Source: Streptosporangium carneum (GTDB lineage: Bacteria > Actinomycetota > Actinomycetes > Streptosporangiales > Streptosporangiaceae). From it: a stretch of 64,000 nt of DNA. The notes under the pieces were generated by a model. That model did no database searches. It was given only the letters and a program-made list of their open reading frames with translations, and was not told where the DNA came from. The position numbers were made by a program, and so were the translations under genes. Each line of letters opens with the position of its first letter. Position 1 is the stretch's first letter. The DNA is taken from contig NZ_BSEV01000021.1 in NCBI RefSeq assembly GCF_027922005.1, positions 62,001 through 126,000 on the forward strand, in the 5' to 3' direction. Below, one piece after another: positions 24,183-33,501 of this stretch.

Positions 24183-24583
24183 AGGCACTGGGGATGCTTG
24201 GACAGGTCGCGCTGCCGGGGGAGGTCGCCTCGGTTCCCAAGGCGCGGCACTACGTTCGCGACCTGCTGGACGCCAACGGCCACGCGCACCACGACGACGC
24301 GCTCCTCCTGCTCAGCGAACTCGTCACCAACGCGGTCCGGTACTCCCACTCGGGGCGTCCCGGCGGACGGCTGGTGGTTTCCGTGGCCGCACATGATGGA
24401 ACGCTCCACATCGACGTGACCGACGCCGGATCGGCCGACCACCGACCTCGGTTCCGCTCGGAGGTGGACGCCGACAGCGGAGGCGGACGCGGCCTGTGGC
24501 TCGTCCAGGAGATCGCCTCGACCTGGGGCTGGCACGAGATCCCGACCGGCCGGGTCGTCTGGTTCCAACTGGCGGGAGGGTGA
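24179..24583 (+). CDS. RsbW-like ATP-binding protein (HATPase_c_2), copy 2
   Basis: A 134-aa stand-alone GHKL ATPase of the anti-sigma-factor/serine-kinase type. The N-box is SELVTNAVRYSHSG (about residues 43-56), G1 is DVTDAGSADHRP, and G2 is GGGRGLWLVQEIA. Stand-alone proteins of this sort bind a sigma factor or anti-anti-sigma partner, and in actinomycetes they often accompany WhiJ/DUF397 pairs in developmental clusters. GGGAGAGG lies upstream of the ATG. It is followed after four bases by the Cys-containing 97-aa gene. A very similar copy is at 38220 and a broken copy at 20246. Confidence 0.87.
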   Translation: MKALGMLGQVALPGEVASVPKARHYVRDLLDANGHAHHDDALLLLSELVTNAVRYSHSGRPGGRLVVSVAAHDGTLHIDVTDAGSADHRPRFRSEVDADSGGGRGLWLVQEIASTWGWHEIPTGRVVWFQLAGG

Positions 24584-24587
24584 AACG

Positions 24588-24881
24588 ATGATCCTCTGGG
24601 ACTACCCACCCCGCTGCCAGGGCCCCCACGTCGCCTCCCCGCGCTCCCACTGCGAGGCCCTCAGATGGAACGCTCCACATCGGAAGGGGCACACCAAGGC
24701 CGTCAGGTGGACGTGCGACTGCGAGACGACCTTCTTCGAGCTGTGCCAGGCGGACGACCTGCGCTTCATTCGCCGAACCAAACGCACGGCGGGAAACCCC
24801 CTGGTCGAGGAGAGCGACCGCTGGCCGGCCGCCGAGGCGGACGCCATGTGGACCGCGCTCCTGTTCGGCCTGGTGCGCTGA
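24588..24881 (+). CDS. Cys-containing 97-aa cassette protein, copy 2
   Basis: An intact paralogue of the proteins at 20463 and 38629, starting MILWDYPPRC, with SHCEALRW, RWTCDCETTFFELCQA and FIRRTKRTAG, and ending LLFGLVR. It starts four bases after the ATPase stop, so the two are translated together and probably work together. Five cysteines are shared with the other copies, and the sixth of copy 1 (in DCPPRC) is Tyr here. Function is unknown. Metal binding or a partner-switching role is only a guess. Confidence 0.75.
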   Translation: MILWDYPPRCQGPHVASPRSHCEALRWNAPHRKGHTKAVRWTCDCETTFFELCQADDLRFIRRTKRTAGNPLVEESDRWPAAEADAMWTALLFGLVR

Positions 24882-24955
24882 ACGCCGTCGACGAACCTGT
24901 ATGAAGCCATCGGACAAGTCCCGGTATTCACTGCCGCATGGAACCTCAGCACGGT

Positions 24956-25414
24956 TCACACGACCGGCGTGTCCGGGTCCTGGGTTCCCACGTACTTCGC
25001 GTTGAGCCCACGGCACGGACCCTGCCCGGCGGGCAGCTCCGTCCGAGTGACGGATGTCGCCCTGTCAAGGGGGAGAGAGACCTTGTAGAGGACGCACAGG
25101 CCGGTTTCCTCCTTCCTGAAAGTCACACGAAAGTAGGCAACGATATCGATGCTTTCGGACGTGCGTTCGGCGACCCACTGGAGACCTACGGCCTTTCTCA
25201 CCTCCCCCTTGGTCAGCTTTCCGTCGTCCGCCGCCGCCGCCAACTCCTGGACGGCGGCGACGGAACGCAGCCTTACGTTTTCCGCCTCCCTGCGTTCCCC
25301 ACTGGCGGGCCATTCGACCTTCAACCACCAGAGGAACGCGGCGAAGAGCCCCAGGAGAGCGACGAGCACCAGGCCGACGGCGATTGAGATAACCCGGAAG
25401 ACAACCTTTCCCAC
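24956..25414 (-). CDS. Membrane-anchored hypothetical protein
   Basis: A 152-aa protein starting at GTG 25414, with GAGGATAA immediately upstream. One N-terminal hydrophobic segment (VISIAVGLVLVALLGLFAAFLWWL) is followed by a charged extracytoplasmic domain with two or three cysteines (GLCVLY, GPCRGL). No family is recognised. Codon bias is weaker than in the core genes around it, in line with the accessory region that begins here. Confidence 0.65.
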   Translation of the reverse strand: MGKVVFRVISIAVGLVLVALLGLFAAFLWWLKVEWPASGERREAENVRLRSVAAVQELAAAADDGKLTKGEVRKAVGLQWVAERTSESIDIVAYFRVTFRKEETGLCVLYKVSLPLDRATSVTRTELPAGQGPCRGLNAKYVGTQDPDTPVV

Positions 25415-25809
25415 TTATCCTCACCGTCCGCCTGGTGTCGCATATCCGTTCGCCCTTGCGATGAGGATCCCTGGTAGCCGATTTGGGCCAGCCGGGTCTG
25501 CATGGCCTGAGCATAACCCGTGATCCCGGCCGCCTTCGGATGAAAGGACTCACGACTGAGACACGTATCGGGCAGCCAGTCCCACAGGCAGGCCTGACTG
25601 GCGGGATCGGCGCACACAGCCGGCTTCGATCACTATTCTGGCCTTGCCCGCCCCCCCGGCCATCCCGCCTGGAGGCGTGCTGGACTGCATGACCAGCGGA
25701 GATGTCAAATACGCCAGCAGTCCTACCGGATCATGGATATGGCAGTACAACAGTCATCACCTCAGTCACGCGAACTCACAGTGGCCCTGATTTGGAAAGG
25801 ACTCTGTCA
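25415..25809. other. Intergenic, 395 bp, reduced GC
   Basis: This gap separates divergent genes. I see no convincing gene. Promoters for both neighbours should be here, but no -35/-10 pair stands out. GGAAAGGA at 25795-25802 is the Shine-Dalgarno sequence of the next gene. Confidence 0.4.
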
Positions 25810-26553
25810 GTGAAGCGGTCTGTCGCCGTCCTCGCCATTGTTTCGGCCCTTGGCCTGAGTGGCTGCGCGGAAAAGAATGCCACCAGCGACGTCGCCGCGC
25901 CCCAGGCCGCCCATGAGAGGCGTGGGGCTCTTGACGTGTCGGCTCTTCGGATCATGGAGGCCGACTTCCAGGCTCTCCCCTCGCCGGAGGCGTTGGCAGA
26001 GGTTCAGTCGATCGTCGCCGTGGGTGTGGTAGACGGCTGGCAGGAAGGTCCGGCTCTGGCCTCCTATCCCAACGGGCCGCTCGAACACCGGATCTTCCTC
26101 AGGATAAAGGTCACCCAGCCCCTGAAGGGAGTCAAGGACGGGAAACTGAAAAATGATTCGCTGGTCTTTGTCGACCTGTACCGGGGCGCCGTCGTCCGGG
26201 ACGAATCAAAAAAGCCCGAGGAGTGGCTGCCCAGGAAGTCTCCGGAAAACTTCGAGAAGTCCATTCCCGCCGGCACCAGAGCCACGGTTTTCGTGAACGA
26301 GCACATCCCTTATGAGGGAGCCGTCGTGAAGCCGGGGGCGGCCCTCCCTGAAAACGCCGTTCTCACCAGCCCTCCCCCTCAGGGCCTTGTGTTCGAGGAC
26401 CAGAGACTTGTGCAGCAGAACAAGGCGGACGGCCAGGTCATCGTGGGCGGAATCGAGCCGCTGGACGTCGCGGGAACGCGATCGGGATGGCTGGAGCCCA
26501 AGAACATGGACGAGCTGATCGCACGTCTTAAACTTCACGGTTTCTCCGGGTGA
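25810..26553 (+). CDS. Secreted lipoprotein of unknown function
   Basis: A 247-aa protein starting at GTG 25810 with GGAAAGGA upstream. The lipoprotein signal is RSVAVLAIVSALGLSGC. The mature domain is mixed alpha/beta (IVAVGVVDGWQEGP, FLRIKVTQPLKG, TRATVFVNEHIPYEGA, GLVFEDQRLVQQN) and resembles small extracytoplasmic beta-rich proteins of actinomycetes that follow an expression-level pattern rather than an enzyme motif. It ends at a strong hairpin. The frame is open to 25702, but that extension lacks a signal. Confidence 0.75.
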   Translation: MKRSVAVLAIVSALGLSGCAEKNATSDVAAPQAAHERRGALDVSALRIMEADFQALPSPEALAEVQSIVAVGVVDGWQEGPALASYPNGPLEHRIFLRIKVTQPLKGVKDGKLKNDSLVFVDLYRGAVVRDESKKPEEWLPRKSPENFEKSIPAGTRATVFVNEHIPYEGAVVKPGAALPENAVLTSPPPQGLVFEDQRLVQQNKADGQVIVGGIEPLDVAGTRSGWLEPKNMDELIARLKLHGFSG

Positions 26554-26569
26554 GGCCAGGCGTGGAATG

Positions 26570-26597
26570 ACCTGTCCACCAAAGCAGATGGACAGGT
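26570..26597. terminator. Hairpin terminator after the lipoprotein gene
   Basis: Perfect 9-bp arms ACCTGTCCA and TGGACAGGT surround a 10-base loop, 16 bases past the stop. It lies between convergent genes and may serve both. Confidence 0.8.
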
Positions 26598-26753
26598 AAA
26601 TCCTCTGCGGGGCGGGGAACTCGCTTCCAGGTTCCGTCATGGTGGTCGAGTTTCGCCGGTTCCGGTACGGCTACGGCCTTCAGGTCGAGCCCCTGCCGTT
26701 TGTTCCCTAAGTCCAGAAATTTCGGGGGATCCTCATCCACTTCGCGGCGATGG

Positions 26754-27245
26754 TCAGACCGACGGGGAGCCGTCCTCCGGGAGCCAGAACTGGAGTGTGA
26801 GGAGGTTGATCCGATAGAGGTGGCGGGGAAAGCCCGGCTCCCCGTCATTCTCCAGGAACTTCGAGCACAGGCGCGCCTGCCATGATGTCATCTCCCGCCC
26901 CAGGTCAAAGGCCGGATAATATCTCACCTCGCCCTCGATCTCGCTCACCCCGCAAACCCGGCCGGAGGCGAGAAACAAGGAGCCGACCCAAAGTTCGTCC
27001 CATGCCGGGTCGGCCGCAGGCGGGCCGTTCCAAAGTTCGTAGCGAGCATAGACCTCGAAACCAGGCCGCGGGTTCACGATGATCGCGTTTGGCCCTGTCG
27101 CCGTCCTCTGCCCCGGGCGAGGCCCGCTCATATCGTGAATGCCACGCTGTCCGGGCCGTAGATCTTTGGCGACCTCCAGGTCCGCGAAGCCGTGGAAGTG
27201 CTCCACTTCGATTCCGTCGGAGCGCTCCGCGATGATGCTCGTCAT
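26754..27245 (-). CDS. Putative immunity/partner protein of the secreted nuclease
   Basis: A 163-aa soluble protein starting MTSIIAERSDGIEVEHFHG at an ATG with TGGAGAC close upstream. It is rich in Trp and aromatic residues (ARYELWNGPPAADPAWDELWVGSLFLASG, RYYPAFDLGREMTSWQARLC) and looks like a beta-sandwich with a helical end. No catalytic motif is seen. Its start is 61 bases after the stop of the giant LamG/NucA-NucB protein on the same strand, the usual place for an immunity gene of a toxin, but a strong terminator intervenes. The immunity role is inferred from position only. Confidence 0.6.
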   Translation of the reverse strand: MTSIIAERSDGIEVEHFHGFADLEVAKDLRPGQRGIHDMSGPRPGQRTATGPNAIIVNPRPGFEVYARYELWNGPPAADPAWDELWVGSLFLASGRVCGVSEIEGEVRYYPAFDLGREMTSWQARLCSKFLENDGEPGFPRHLYRINLLTLQFWLPEDGSPSV

Positions 27246-27273
27246 GTCTCCAGAGTTTCCATTGAGAGCGCGG

Positions 27274-27301
27274 GCCGGTGGCCGCGGACGCGGCCACCGG
27301 C
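27274..27301 (-). terminator. Strong hairpin between nuclease and partner gene
   Basis: Arms GCCGGTGGCCGCG and its exact complement form an 11-12 bp usable stem, six bases after the nuclease stop and 28 bases before the next ATG. It should stop most transcripts and leave the partner gene dependent on read-through or on a promoter inside the hairpin region. Confidence 0.85.
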
Positions 27302-27306
27302 TAGTT

Positions 27307-30300
27307 CTATTTGAGTCGCATGTAGAACCTGTCGGTTCTGAGGATCCGGTTGTTGGAGTACCAGGCTGTCAGCACCGCACCATATCCCTGATTCTGGGCC
27401 TTGCTGAGCATCTGGACCGAGAAGTTGTGTCGTGGGACGGCGAACGCGGCGCCCTGTGCGGTCGAGGCGAACGGGAACTCATCGCATTCCATGTCCGGTT
27501 TCTTGGTGACCTCCTCCCCGAACTCCAACTGGCAGACCTCGTATGACATCGTGTGGTTGGTCGCACGGTCCGGCGAGTATCTCGTACGCGACAGGGGGTT
27601 GTTCGGACTACCGCCGGGGATTGCCTTGGCCTGAGTCAGGTCGGGGAAGGTTACGCCCCCGGGGACGGGATTGGTGTGTGCGCCGGGGGTCAGCGCCCGT
27701 TTGATGTGGTCGTATATCTGATTGACCTTGACGCCTTTCTCGTTCACGTCGTTCCTGGCGAAGGACTGCGCAGGAATCGCGTCCATGACCACGCAGCCGC
27801 CCACGGATTCACCGGCTGCGTTCTTGTTGTGCCACTTGATGAGGGGCGACGTGTCACACCTGACGGTGAAGGACCGATCGCCGGGCGCGCTGTGCAGGCC
27901 ACGGTAATCACGGGCGATCATCGGCGTGATCGTGCAGGATCCGATCTTGTGCTCGCCCTCCGCCCTGTCGGTTCGGAAGCGCTCGGTCACCTGCCACTCC
28001 TGCGTTGCCGTCTTCCATTGGTCGGGCCGAAGGTAAGTCGTTATACCGGTGGTGGACACACGCTCGCAGGCGTCGCTTCCCGGGCTGGGATCTCCTATTT
28101 TGGTGTAGAACTTGTGCGGCGTTTCGGCAAGAACCCCGGTGTTTTTGGTGACCCAGACGTGGGTGGTGACCTCGAACTCGCGCCCGGTCTGGTTCGTCGT
28201 TATCCGCATCAGCCGCCTACCCTCCACCTCCCCGATGATCTCGCCTGGATCCTGTTCGCTGGTCTTGACCCGGAAGCGACTGACCCATGGGCCGTCGTTG
28301 CAGTACGCGAACCGGTTCTTGGTGTATCCGTTCCAGGATTTGGTCGTGGGAGCCGCCTGGCATTCGGAGAAACTGACGGGCTTGGCGATGTCCATGTCCG
28401 TGGGAAGGAAACCCTTGATCTGGCTTGCCGTCATGTCCGGCGCGAACACGGCTGAGTTTCCGGCGGCCCGGCGCCGATCGGCCGCAACCTCGGCCGTGAA
28501 AGGCTGCCAACCCGACCAGGAACCGACCGTGGGCCCGGTTCTGGCGCGGGCACGCCATCTCACTTTCCCGCCGTCCGTCAGTTTTCCGGCGGGCACCTGA
28601 ATGCTGCCGGCTGAGCCGGAGGAGACGTCGGCGACGGTGCCGGACCAGATCGGCCCCTTGCCCGCTGACGACCTTGGATCATGTTCGACCTCGAACTCCA
28701 CGTCCGAGGAACGTCCCAGCGGGTCGGACAGCCTGGCCATGAGATGCGGTGTCGTGGTCGCGTGGCCGTCCTTGGCGGCGAACGAGCGAGCCCACATCCT
28801 GTCGATGGACGGCGTGACGCCGCGCGTGACAGTGGTAGGTCGCGGTTCCGTCCGGGGCTGCGCGGAGACTCTGGGAGACGCGCCGGCGCCCTGCTGCTGG
28901 TTCTGTGTCCTGGCGACGATGTCCGAGGGACGCTCGCCCACAACGGTGCTCCAGCAGTAACCGCGGGACACCCATCCTCTGGAGTCCGCCCCCGGCTCCC
29001 CTCGTGTCTGTCCCGCCGGGATCTGCAGCGCTTCCCACACGTAGTCGTTGTGTGTGACGTAGGTTCCTGTGGTGTATGCGGTGCCCCGGCTCCACTGTGG
29101 GCTGCGGGCACACAGCGGATCATAGGTCCGGGTCGGCGTCGGAGTGGGGGACGAAGTCGGGGTCGGGGTCGGGGTCGGGGACGAAGTCGGGGTGGAGGTC
29201 GGGGTCGGGGTCGGACCAGAGGCCCCGACAGGGGTGTTCATATCGGTTCGAATCTGACCGGCGGTCTGCGCGACGCTGTAAACACGCACCTCGTCGATGA
29301 GACCGCTGAAGTACTCGCCCCACTTGGTGTTGCCACCGATGCGCAGCGCGCCGCCGTCGTCGACGAGCCCACCGCTCTGGTTGGCCGTGGACACCTCCGC
29401 ACCGTTGACGTACAGCCGCGCCGTGGTGCCTTCGTAGGTGACGGCCACGTGGCTCCAGGTCCCGGTGGCCAGGCCTGTGGTGCCATAGAGGGTGTTGTGC
29501 GCCGAGGCGGTGGGATTGAGGAACCACGCGGAGGGGACGATGCCGTTGGAGGCGTACAGGCCGTAGGCCGACCCGTTGGCGTGGTCCTTCATCACGACGG
29601 TCCGCCAGTCACCGATGGTGGTGGGATTCACCCAGGCAGACAGGGTCACGGCGGTGGTCAGCCGCAGCGAGGAACTGTGGTTGACGGTGACCCGGCTGGA
29701 GGTGCCGTTGAACGACAGCGCCTTGCCATACTTGCCGTTGACCCAGGTCGTGTCCCTGGTGGTGCCGGTGTTGTTCTGCCCGGAGGAGTCCGAGACCGTC
29801 GTGCCGCTCCCCTCTCCCATGCCGTAGGCCGCCACCAGCCCGGGTACGGACGTCGGAGAGGGCGTGGGTGTCGGCGTCGAGGAGGCGGCCGGACCGAGAA
29901 GCTTGAGTTCGTCGGCGTACAGCGTGATCGGGGTTGTGGAATCGGCCTTCGCCGACAGCCGGAGCTGCGCCGTGACGGCGTTCGCCGGCGGTGTGTCGAT
30001 CTTGTCGATCGAGGACCACGCGTCACCCGGCAGAGTGCGCTCCGTGACGCTCGATCCGATCAGGATGTTCGCCCCGTCAAACCAGTCCACGCCCCACTGG
30101 ACGGTGACGTTTCCGCCCACGGGATGGAACCAGCCGGAGGTCGCGTGTCGGCGGTTCCACTGAACGGGGATGGCCGCCTCGGACCTGACCGTCACCTCGC
30201 CGCCCGCCGCGACACCGACCTTCGCCGAGGCGGTTCCGCCGGATTCGTGCGCCCTGTCCGTGGACCTGTCCAGGGCGCCACCGGTGATCGTCCACGGGGT

Positions 30301-32148
30301 GATGTCCGTCTCGAAGTACGGGTTGGCGTTGAGGACCGTTTCCGGGGCCGGCGGAGTCGGTACCGGATTCGGCGTGGGAGGTGTTCCCGTGGTGTCGTCG
30401 AAATCCGGGTCGAACCCCTCGACCAGTTCCTCATCGGTGAGACGGCTCGGGTAGGACGAGTCGATCACGTTGAGATCGACCGAGCTTCCCTTGGCGATGG
30501 CGGTCTCCAGCGCGGCCTCCGGAGTGATGCGACGGCCCGGAGCCGTCTCGCCGTCATAGACCGACGACTCTGCCCACGCCTTGTCCTGTTCGTACGACGT
30601 TGACGGGATGGACTCGGCTCCTGGATAGTCGCGGATGAAATGAACCTCCTCCGGTGTCGGATTCTCGTATTTGACGAAGATGACGGGGCCTCGGCCGTCG
30701 GTTCCGGCCCATTCGGCCGACAGGTACTCGCGGTAGTTGAAGACGTTCTCGTTTTCGGCGCGGAGCTGCAGGCCGTAGTTGGGCTGGCCGTTGGCCCAGT
30801 CCCGGACGATGCCCTCGATGGAGTAGTAGATCTCCTGCGCGGGCAGGCCTGGGCAGGGCTGGTTGGAGTCGTTACGGCCCACTCCGCTGCCCTTGAGCCC
30901 CTGACCGGCGCTGGTGGTCGAGGGCTGGTAGCTCCAGTCCAGGGTGTTCATCGACCAGTCGGAGGTGATGCGTCGCACGGCGATGTTTCCGACCTCGGCA
31001 CCGCAGGCGTGCGCCCGGTAACCCCATGGCCGCACATCGGCGTTGATGATCGGCCGCCCCATGAACGGCGCGCCGGCGAGGTTGAAACGGATGTAACTGC
31101 GCCAGATCGCGCCCCCGCCGTTGCCGGCCACCAGTGTGTCCATGAACTGGTGTGGGCCGCCCTGGTGCCAGGTGTCGTTGTTGATGAAGGTGTCCGACGG
31201 CATGCCGGGGCCGTACCAATCAGCGGAGTCCAGTAGCAGCCTGACCGGGTAGGTCACCTTCGAGTCGTTCAGGAAGGCCGCATCCGGGGTGAAGGCCACC
31301 TCCGGCCCCTTGGCGGTCTTCCTCACCTCGGCCGGAACCCTGCTTACCCGCCCGTCACCCAAGGGACCCGCCTGATCGGCCGCCGTGGCGTCCAGCAGCA
31401 GCGCGGGAGTCAGCGGGGCGGCCTTGCCCTCCTTGCCGTCGCCGTCGACGGTCGGCAGGGTCGGTCTGCCGGAGGAGTCCTTGCTGTAGGCGACGCCTCC
31501 GGGCAGCTTCACCGGCAGGCGGAGGTCGAGTTTTCCGGTGGGACGCCGACGGATCACGATCTCCTGGCGCACGCCGGTGGGGGTGACGGTGACGACCAGG
31601 TCGACGCCCTGGCCGTAGACCGACCGGTAGGTGGCCGAACCACCGGACAGTTCGGGCTCGGGCAGCGCGTTCGGGACGCCGACGGCCGTCTCGCCTTTGA
31701 GGGTCTTCGCCCTGGCCAGGACGGTGTCACCGCCCGCGGACAGCGCCACGTCCAGCGTGGAGACCCTGGGCCTGACGACCCCGCCCTCCTTGACCAGCGT
31801 GGTGTCGACGGCCTTCCAGGCGCCGTCCTTCCTGACACGAACGGGAGCGGTGTAGACGTAGGTGCCCAACGTCTTGCCGTCGGGGTTGGCGACCGTGGTG
31901 GTGTTCCCGGTGTGCAGTGTCTCGATCTCGACCTGCTTGCCAGCCTGCTTCGCCTGTTTCTTGGCGCTCTCCACGGGATCGGAGACAGCGGCCGGTTTCG
32001 ACACGAGAGCGGCGGGGGGTGAGGGAGGGGTGGGGGCGGCGACGGCGGGTGCCGCCAGCAGCGACGAGGACAGCCCGAAAACGGCCATCAAAGATGTACG
32101 ACGACAGCCGCGAACCAACGCGCCGGACCCCGATTTTTTGTTTTTCAC
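27307..32148 (-). CDS. Giant secreted multidomain protein with LamG and C-terminal NucA/NucB nuclease domain
   Basis: A 1,613-aa exported protein starting at GTG 32148, with AAAGG upstream. A signal peptide ends near AAPAVAA (residue 38). Recognisable regions in order are: a DNRLRE-type domain (about 320-500, SDTFINNDTWHQGG); a jelly-roll-like region (640-755); a LamG/concanavalin-like domain (about 768-965); a Pro/Thr repeat linker (974-1010); a chitin-binding CBM5/12-like module (WSRGTAYTTGTYVTHNDYVW, 1012-1066); an FN3-like domain; and a C-terminal segment with CDEFPFAST (1555-1563) and YSNNRILRTDRFYM. The latter is typical of NucA/NucB DNases. It probably binds cell-wall glycans and degrades DNA outside the cell, as a toxin or scavenging nuclease. 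No type VII or Tat leader is obvious. Confidence 0.82.
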   Translation of the reverse strand: MKNKKSGSGALVRGCRRTSLMAVFGLSSSLLAAPAVAAPTPPSPPAALVSKPAAVSDPVESAKKQAKQAGKQVEIETLHTGNTTTVANPDGKTLGTYVYTAPVRVRKDGAWKAVDTTLVKEGGVVRPRVSTLDVALSAGGDTVLARAKTLKGETAVGVPNALPEPELSGGSATYRSVYGQGVDLVVTVTPTGVRQEIVIRRRPTGKLDLRLPVKLPGGVAYSKDSSGRPTLPTVDGDGKEGKAAPLTPALLLDATAADQAGPLGDGRVSRVPAEVRKTAKGPEVAFTPDAAFLNDSKVTYPVRLLLDSADWYGPGMPSDTFINNDTWHQGGPHQFMDTLVAGNGGGAIWRSYIRFNLAGAPFMGRPIINADVRPWGYRAHACGAEVGNIAVRRITSDWSMNTLDWSYQPSTTSAGQGLKGSGVGRNDSNQPCPGLPAQEIYYSIEGIVRDWANGQPNYGLQLRAENENVFNYREYLSAEWAGTDGRGPVIFVKYENPTPEEVHFIRDYPGAESIPSTSYEQDKAWAESSVYDGETAPGRRITPEAALETAIAKGSSVDLNVIDSSYPSRLTDEELVEGFDPDFDDTTGTPPTPNPVPTPPAPETVLNANPYFETDITPWTITGGALDRSTDRAHESGGTASAKVGVAAGGEVTVRSEAAIPVQWNRRHATSGWFHPVGGNVTVQWGVDWFDGANILIGSSVTERTLPGDAWSSIDKIDTPPANAVTAQLRLSAKADSTTPITLYADELKLLGPAASSTPTPTPSPTSVPGLVAAYGMGEGSGTTVSDSSGQNNTGTTRDTTWVNGKYGKALSFNGTSSRVTVNHSSSLRLTTAVTLSAWVNPTTIGDWRTVVMKDHANGSAYGLYASNGIVPSAWFLNPTASAHNTLYGTTGLATGTWSHVAVTYEGTTARLYVNGAEVSTANQSGGLVDDGGALRIGGNTKWGEYFSGLIDEVRVYSVAQTAGQIRTDMNTPVGASGPTPTPTSTPTSSPTPTPTPTSSPTPTPTRTYDPLCARSPQWSRGTAYTTGTYVTHNDYVWEALQIPAGQTRGEPGADSRGWVSRGYCWSTVVGERPSDIVARTQNQQQGAGASPRVSAQPRTEPRPTTVTRGVTPSIDRMWARSFAAKDGHATTTPHLMARLSDPLGRSSDVEFEVEHDPRSSAGKGPIWSGTVADVSSGSAGSIQVPAGKLTDGGKVRWRARARTGPTVGSWSGWQPFTAEVAADRRRAAGNSAVFAPDMTASQIKGFLPTDMDIAKPVSFSECQAAPTTKSWNGYTKNRFAYCNDGPWVSRFRVKTSEQDPGEIIGEVEGRRLMRITTNQTGREFEVTTHVWVTKNTGVLAETPHKFYTKIGDPSPGSDACERVSTTGITTYLRPDQWKTATQEWQVTERFRTDRAEGEHKIGSCTITPMIARDYRGLHSAPGDRSFTVRCDTSPLIKWHNKNAAGESVGGCVVMDAIPAQSFARNDVNEKGVKVNQIYDHIKRALTPGAHTNPVPGGVTFPDLTQAKAIPGGSPNNPLSRTRYSPDRATNHTMSYEVCQLEFGEEVTKKPDMECDEFPFASTAQGAAFAVPRHNFSVQMLSKAQNQGYGAVLTAWYSNNRILRTDRFYMRLK

Positions 32149-32720
32149 TCCAACCTTTCTGATAGATCACCAAAGGGCGGAGCGATCATCACACGGCCGT
32201 CGCGAGAAAGTAAAACGAATTAAAGAGCCAAGCCAAAATTCAAACACCTTGCGTGACAACATCCTTACCATTTGCACTTCAGGTGTGGAATTTAAATCGA
32301 GAAACGGGACGACCAAAACCCCGAAGCGCGACAGAGAAAGCCTTTAAATCTTCAACTTCCGCCACGTTTTCGCAGTTCAGACACCACCAGGCGGGCCGAA
32401 CCACCCGGAATAGGCGACATCGAGGATTGAAAAGCCGACGAAACGGAACCTTGAACTCGCATTCCCGAGGGGACGAGACCGCCGCTTCCCGTCACGGACC
32501 CAAGCCCCTGTGGAGCACTACGACGAGACACGGAAAAGCACATGAATTTTTTGGTCGCGTTCACGAATGAGCGACCCACGGCAACCAAGATCAGGCTGAC
32601 CGGAATCCATCATAAAGGCCACTCAAGTCAGGTGTGTCTCCAATCAACAAAAGAACTGTCCGAAATCGAGTGGGTCGGCGTTGATATCGCTCCACGGGGC
32701 AACGGCCGTCGCCGATCCAG
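32149..32720. other. AT-richer intergenic region upstream of the nuclease gene
   Basis: About 570 bases of clearly lower GC than the window average, with runs such as AAATTTAAATC-like sequence and no coding bias in any frame. The minus-strand promoter of the nuclease must be here. A TTGGCT with TACTTT 18 bases later (roughly 32208-32237) is one weak candidate. The base composition suggests acquired DNA. Confidence 0.45.
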
Positions 32721-33291
32721 GTGAAGGAGATTTTCATTCGTACCACCGGCATCCTCCTCTCCTCCTCCCTTCTCCCCCTCGCCGAGTTCCGATCCCACCG
32801 GCATCACGAACGGCTGTGCAGGACGTGCGGTGGAGCGGGTCTGCCGGAGTTGACCTCTGACGAGAGAGCGAGCGTGGAAAAACTCACAGGCCTGCTTCCG
32901 GATCGTGAGGAGGAGGTCCGGCGGGTGGAGGCGGCCGAGCACGCGTTCACCGCCCGGGTACGAGCGGCGAAGGTGATCGATCAGCGGCCGACCACACCCT
33001 CAAGGAGAGCGATCCAGGAGCAAGGCGTGTTCGCGGTGGCCCGGCTGAACGCGCTCGTCCGCGATCCCCGGCCCACGACATCGCGGCGAGATGTTCACCG
33101 ATCTCGGACGCGCACTGCTGGTCGAGCGTGTCGTGTGCCGTCGTGACGACATCGAGGTCTTCGCCCGCTTCGACGAGAACTCCGCTCTTTACCGCAGGCT
33201 CCTCCGCGCGGACGAAGTTCGAGAGCAGATCGCCGCCACATGGTCCCAGCTGCGGAGGTTTGAGGAAGAGCTGGCCGGGTTAAGCGAATAG
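32721..33291 (+). pseudogene. Degraded coiled-coil hypothetical gene with frameshift
   Basis: Two overlapping frames look like pieces of one protein. The first carries LTSDERASVEKLTGLLPDREEEV and ends in disorder after VARLNALVRDP. The second, one base out of frame, continues MFTDLGRALLVERVVCRRDD and FEEELAGLSE. The first has a plausible start (GTGAAGGAG at 32721), but its N-terminal 30 residues are unlike the rest. Best read as a broken gene. No family is recognised. Confidence 0.35.
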
Positions 33292-33443
33292 CAAAGCCGG
33301 GAACCATCTCGTAGCGCCGCGGAGCGGGGGTCCACCACTCATGGGGACGCCCATCATGCCGCGTTTGGGATGGTGGATCCCGCGAAGAGAGCCCATTAAA
33401 TCGGTGATCGCCCCCATTTTGCGCAGATTCATATATTCAGCGC

Positions 33444-33470
33444 TTGACACCTCTATTGCGTGGCTAGAGT
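33444..33470 (+). promoter_or_regulatory. Promoter of the type VII-like gene
   Basis: A consensus TTGACA (33444-33449) is followed by TAGAGT (33465-33470) after 15 bases. The spacing is short, but both hexamers are good. The start codon lies 32 bases downstream. Confidence 0.5.
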
Positions 33471-33501
33471 GAAATAACTGCATATAGGACGAAAGGGTGC
33501 G

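Noticed and set aside
26528..26740. 70-codon minus-strand frame overlapping the lipoprotein 3' end and its terminator
   Set aside because: The codons look only moderately biased, and it would be translated through a 9-bp terminator hairpin. No Shine-Dalgarno sequence was found. It might be a small gene after the partner protein, but the support is too weak.
28681..30603. 640-codon plus-strand frame in the nuclease gene
   Set aside because: Glycine/arginine-rich shadow of the LamG-containing gene, with no domain match.
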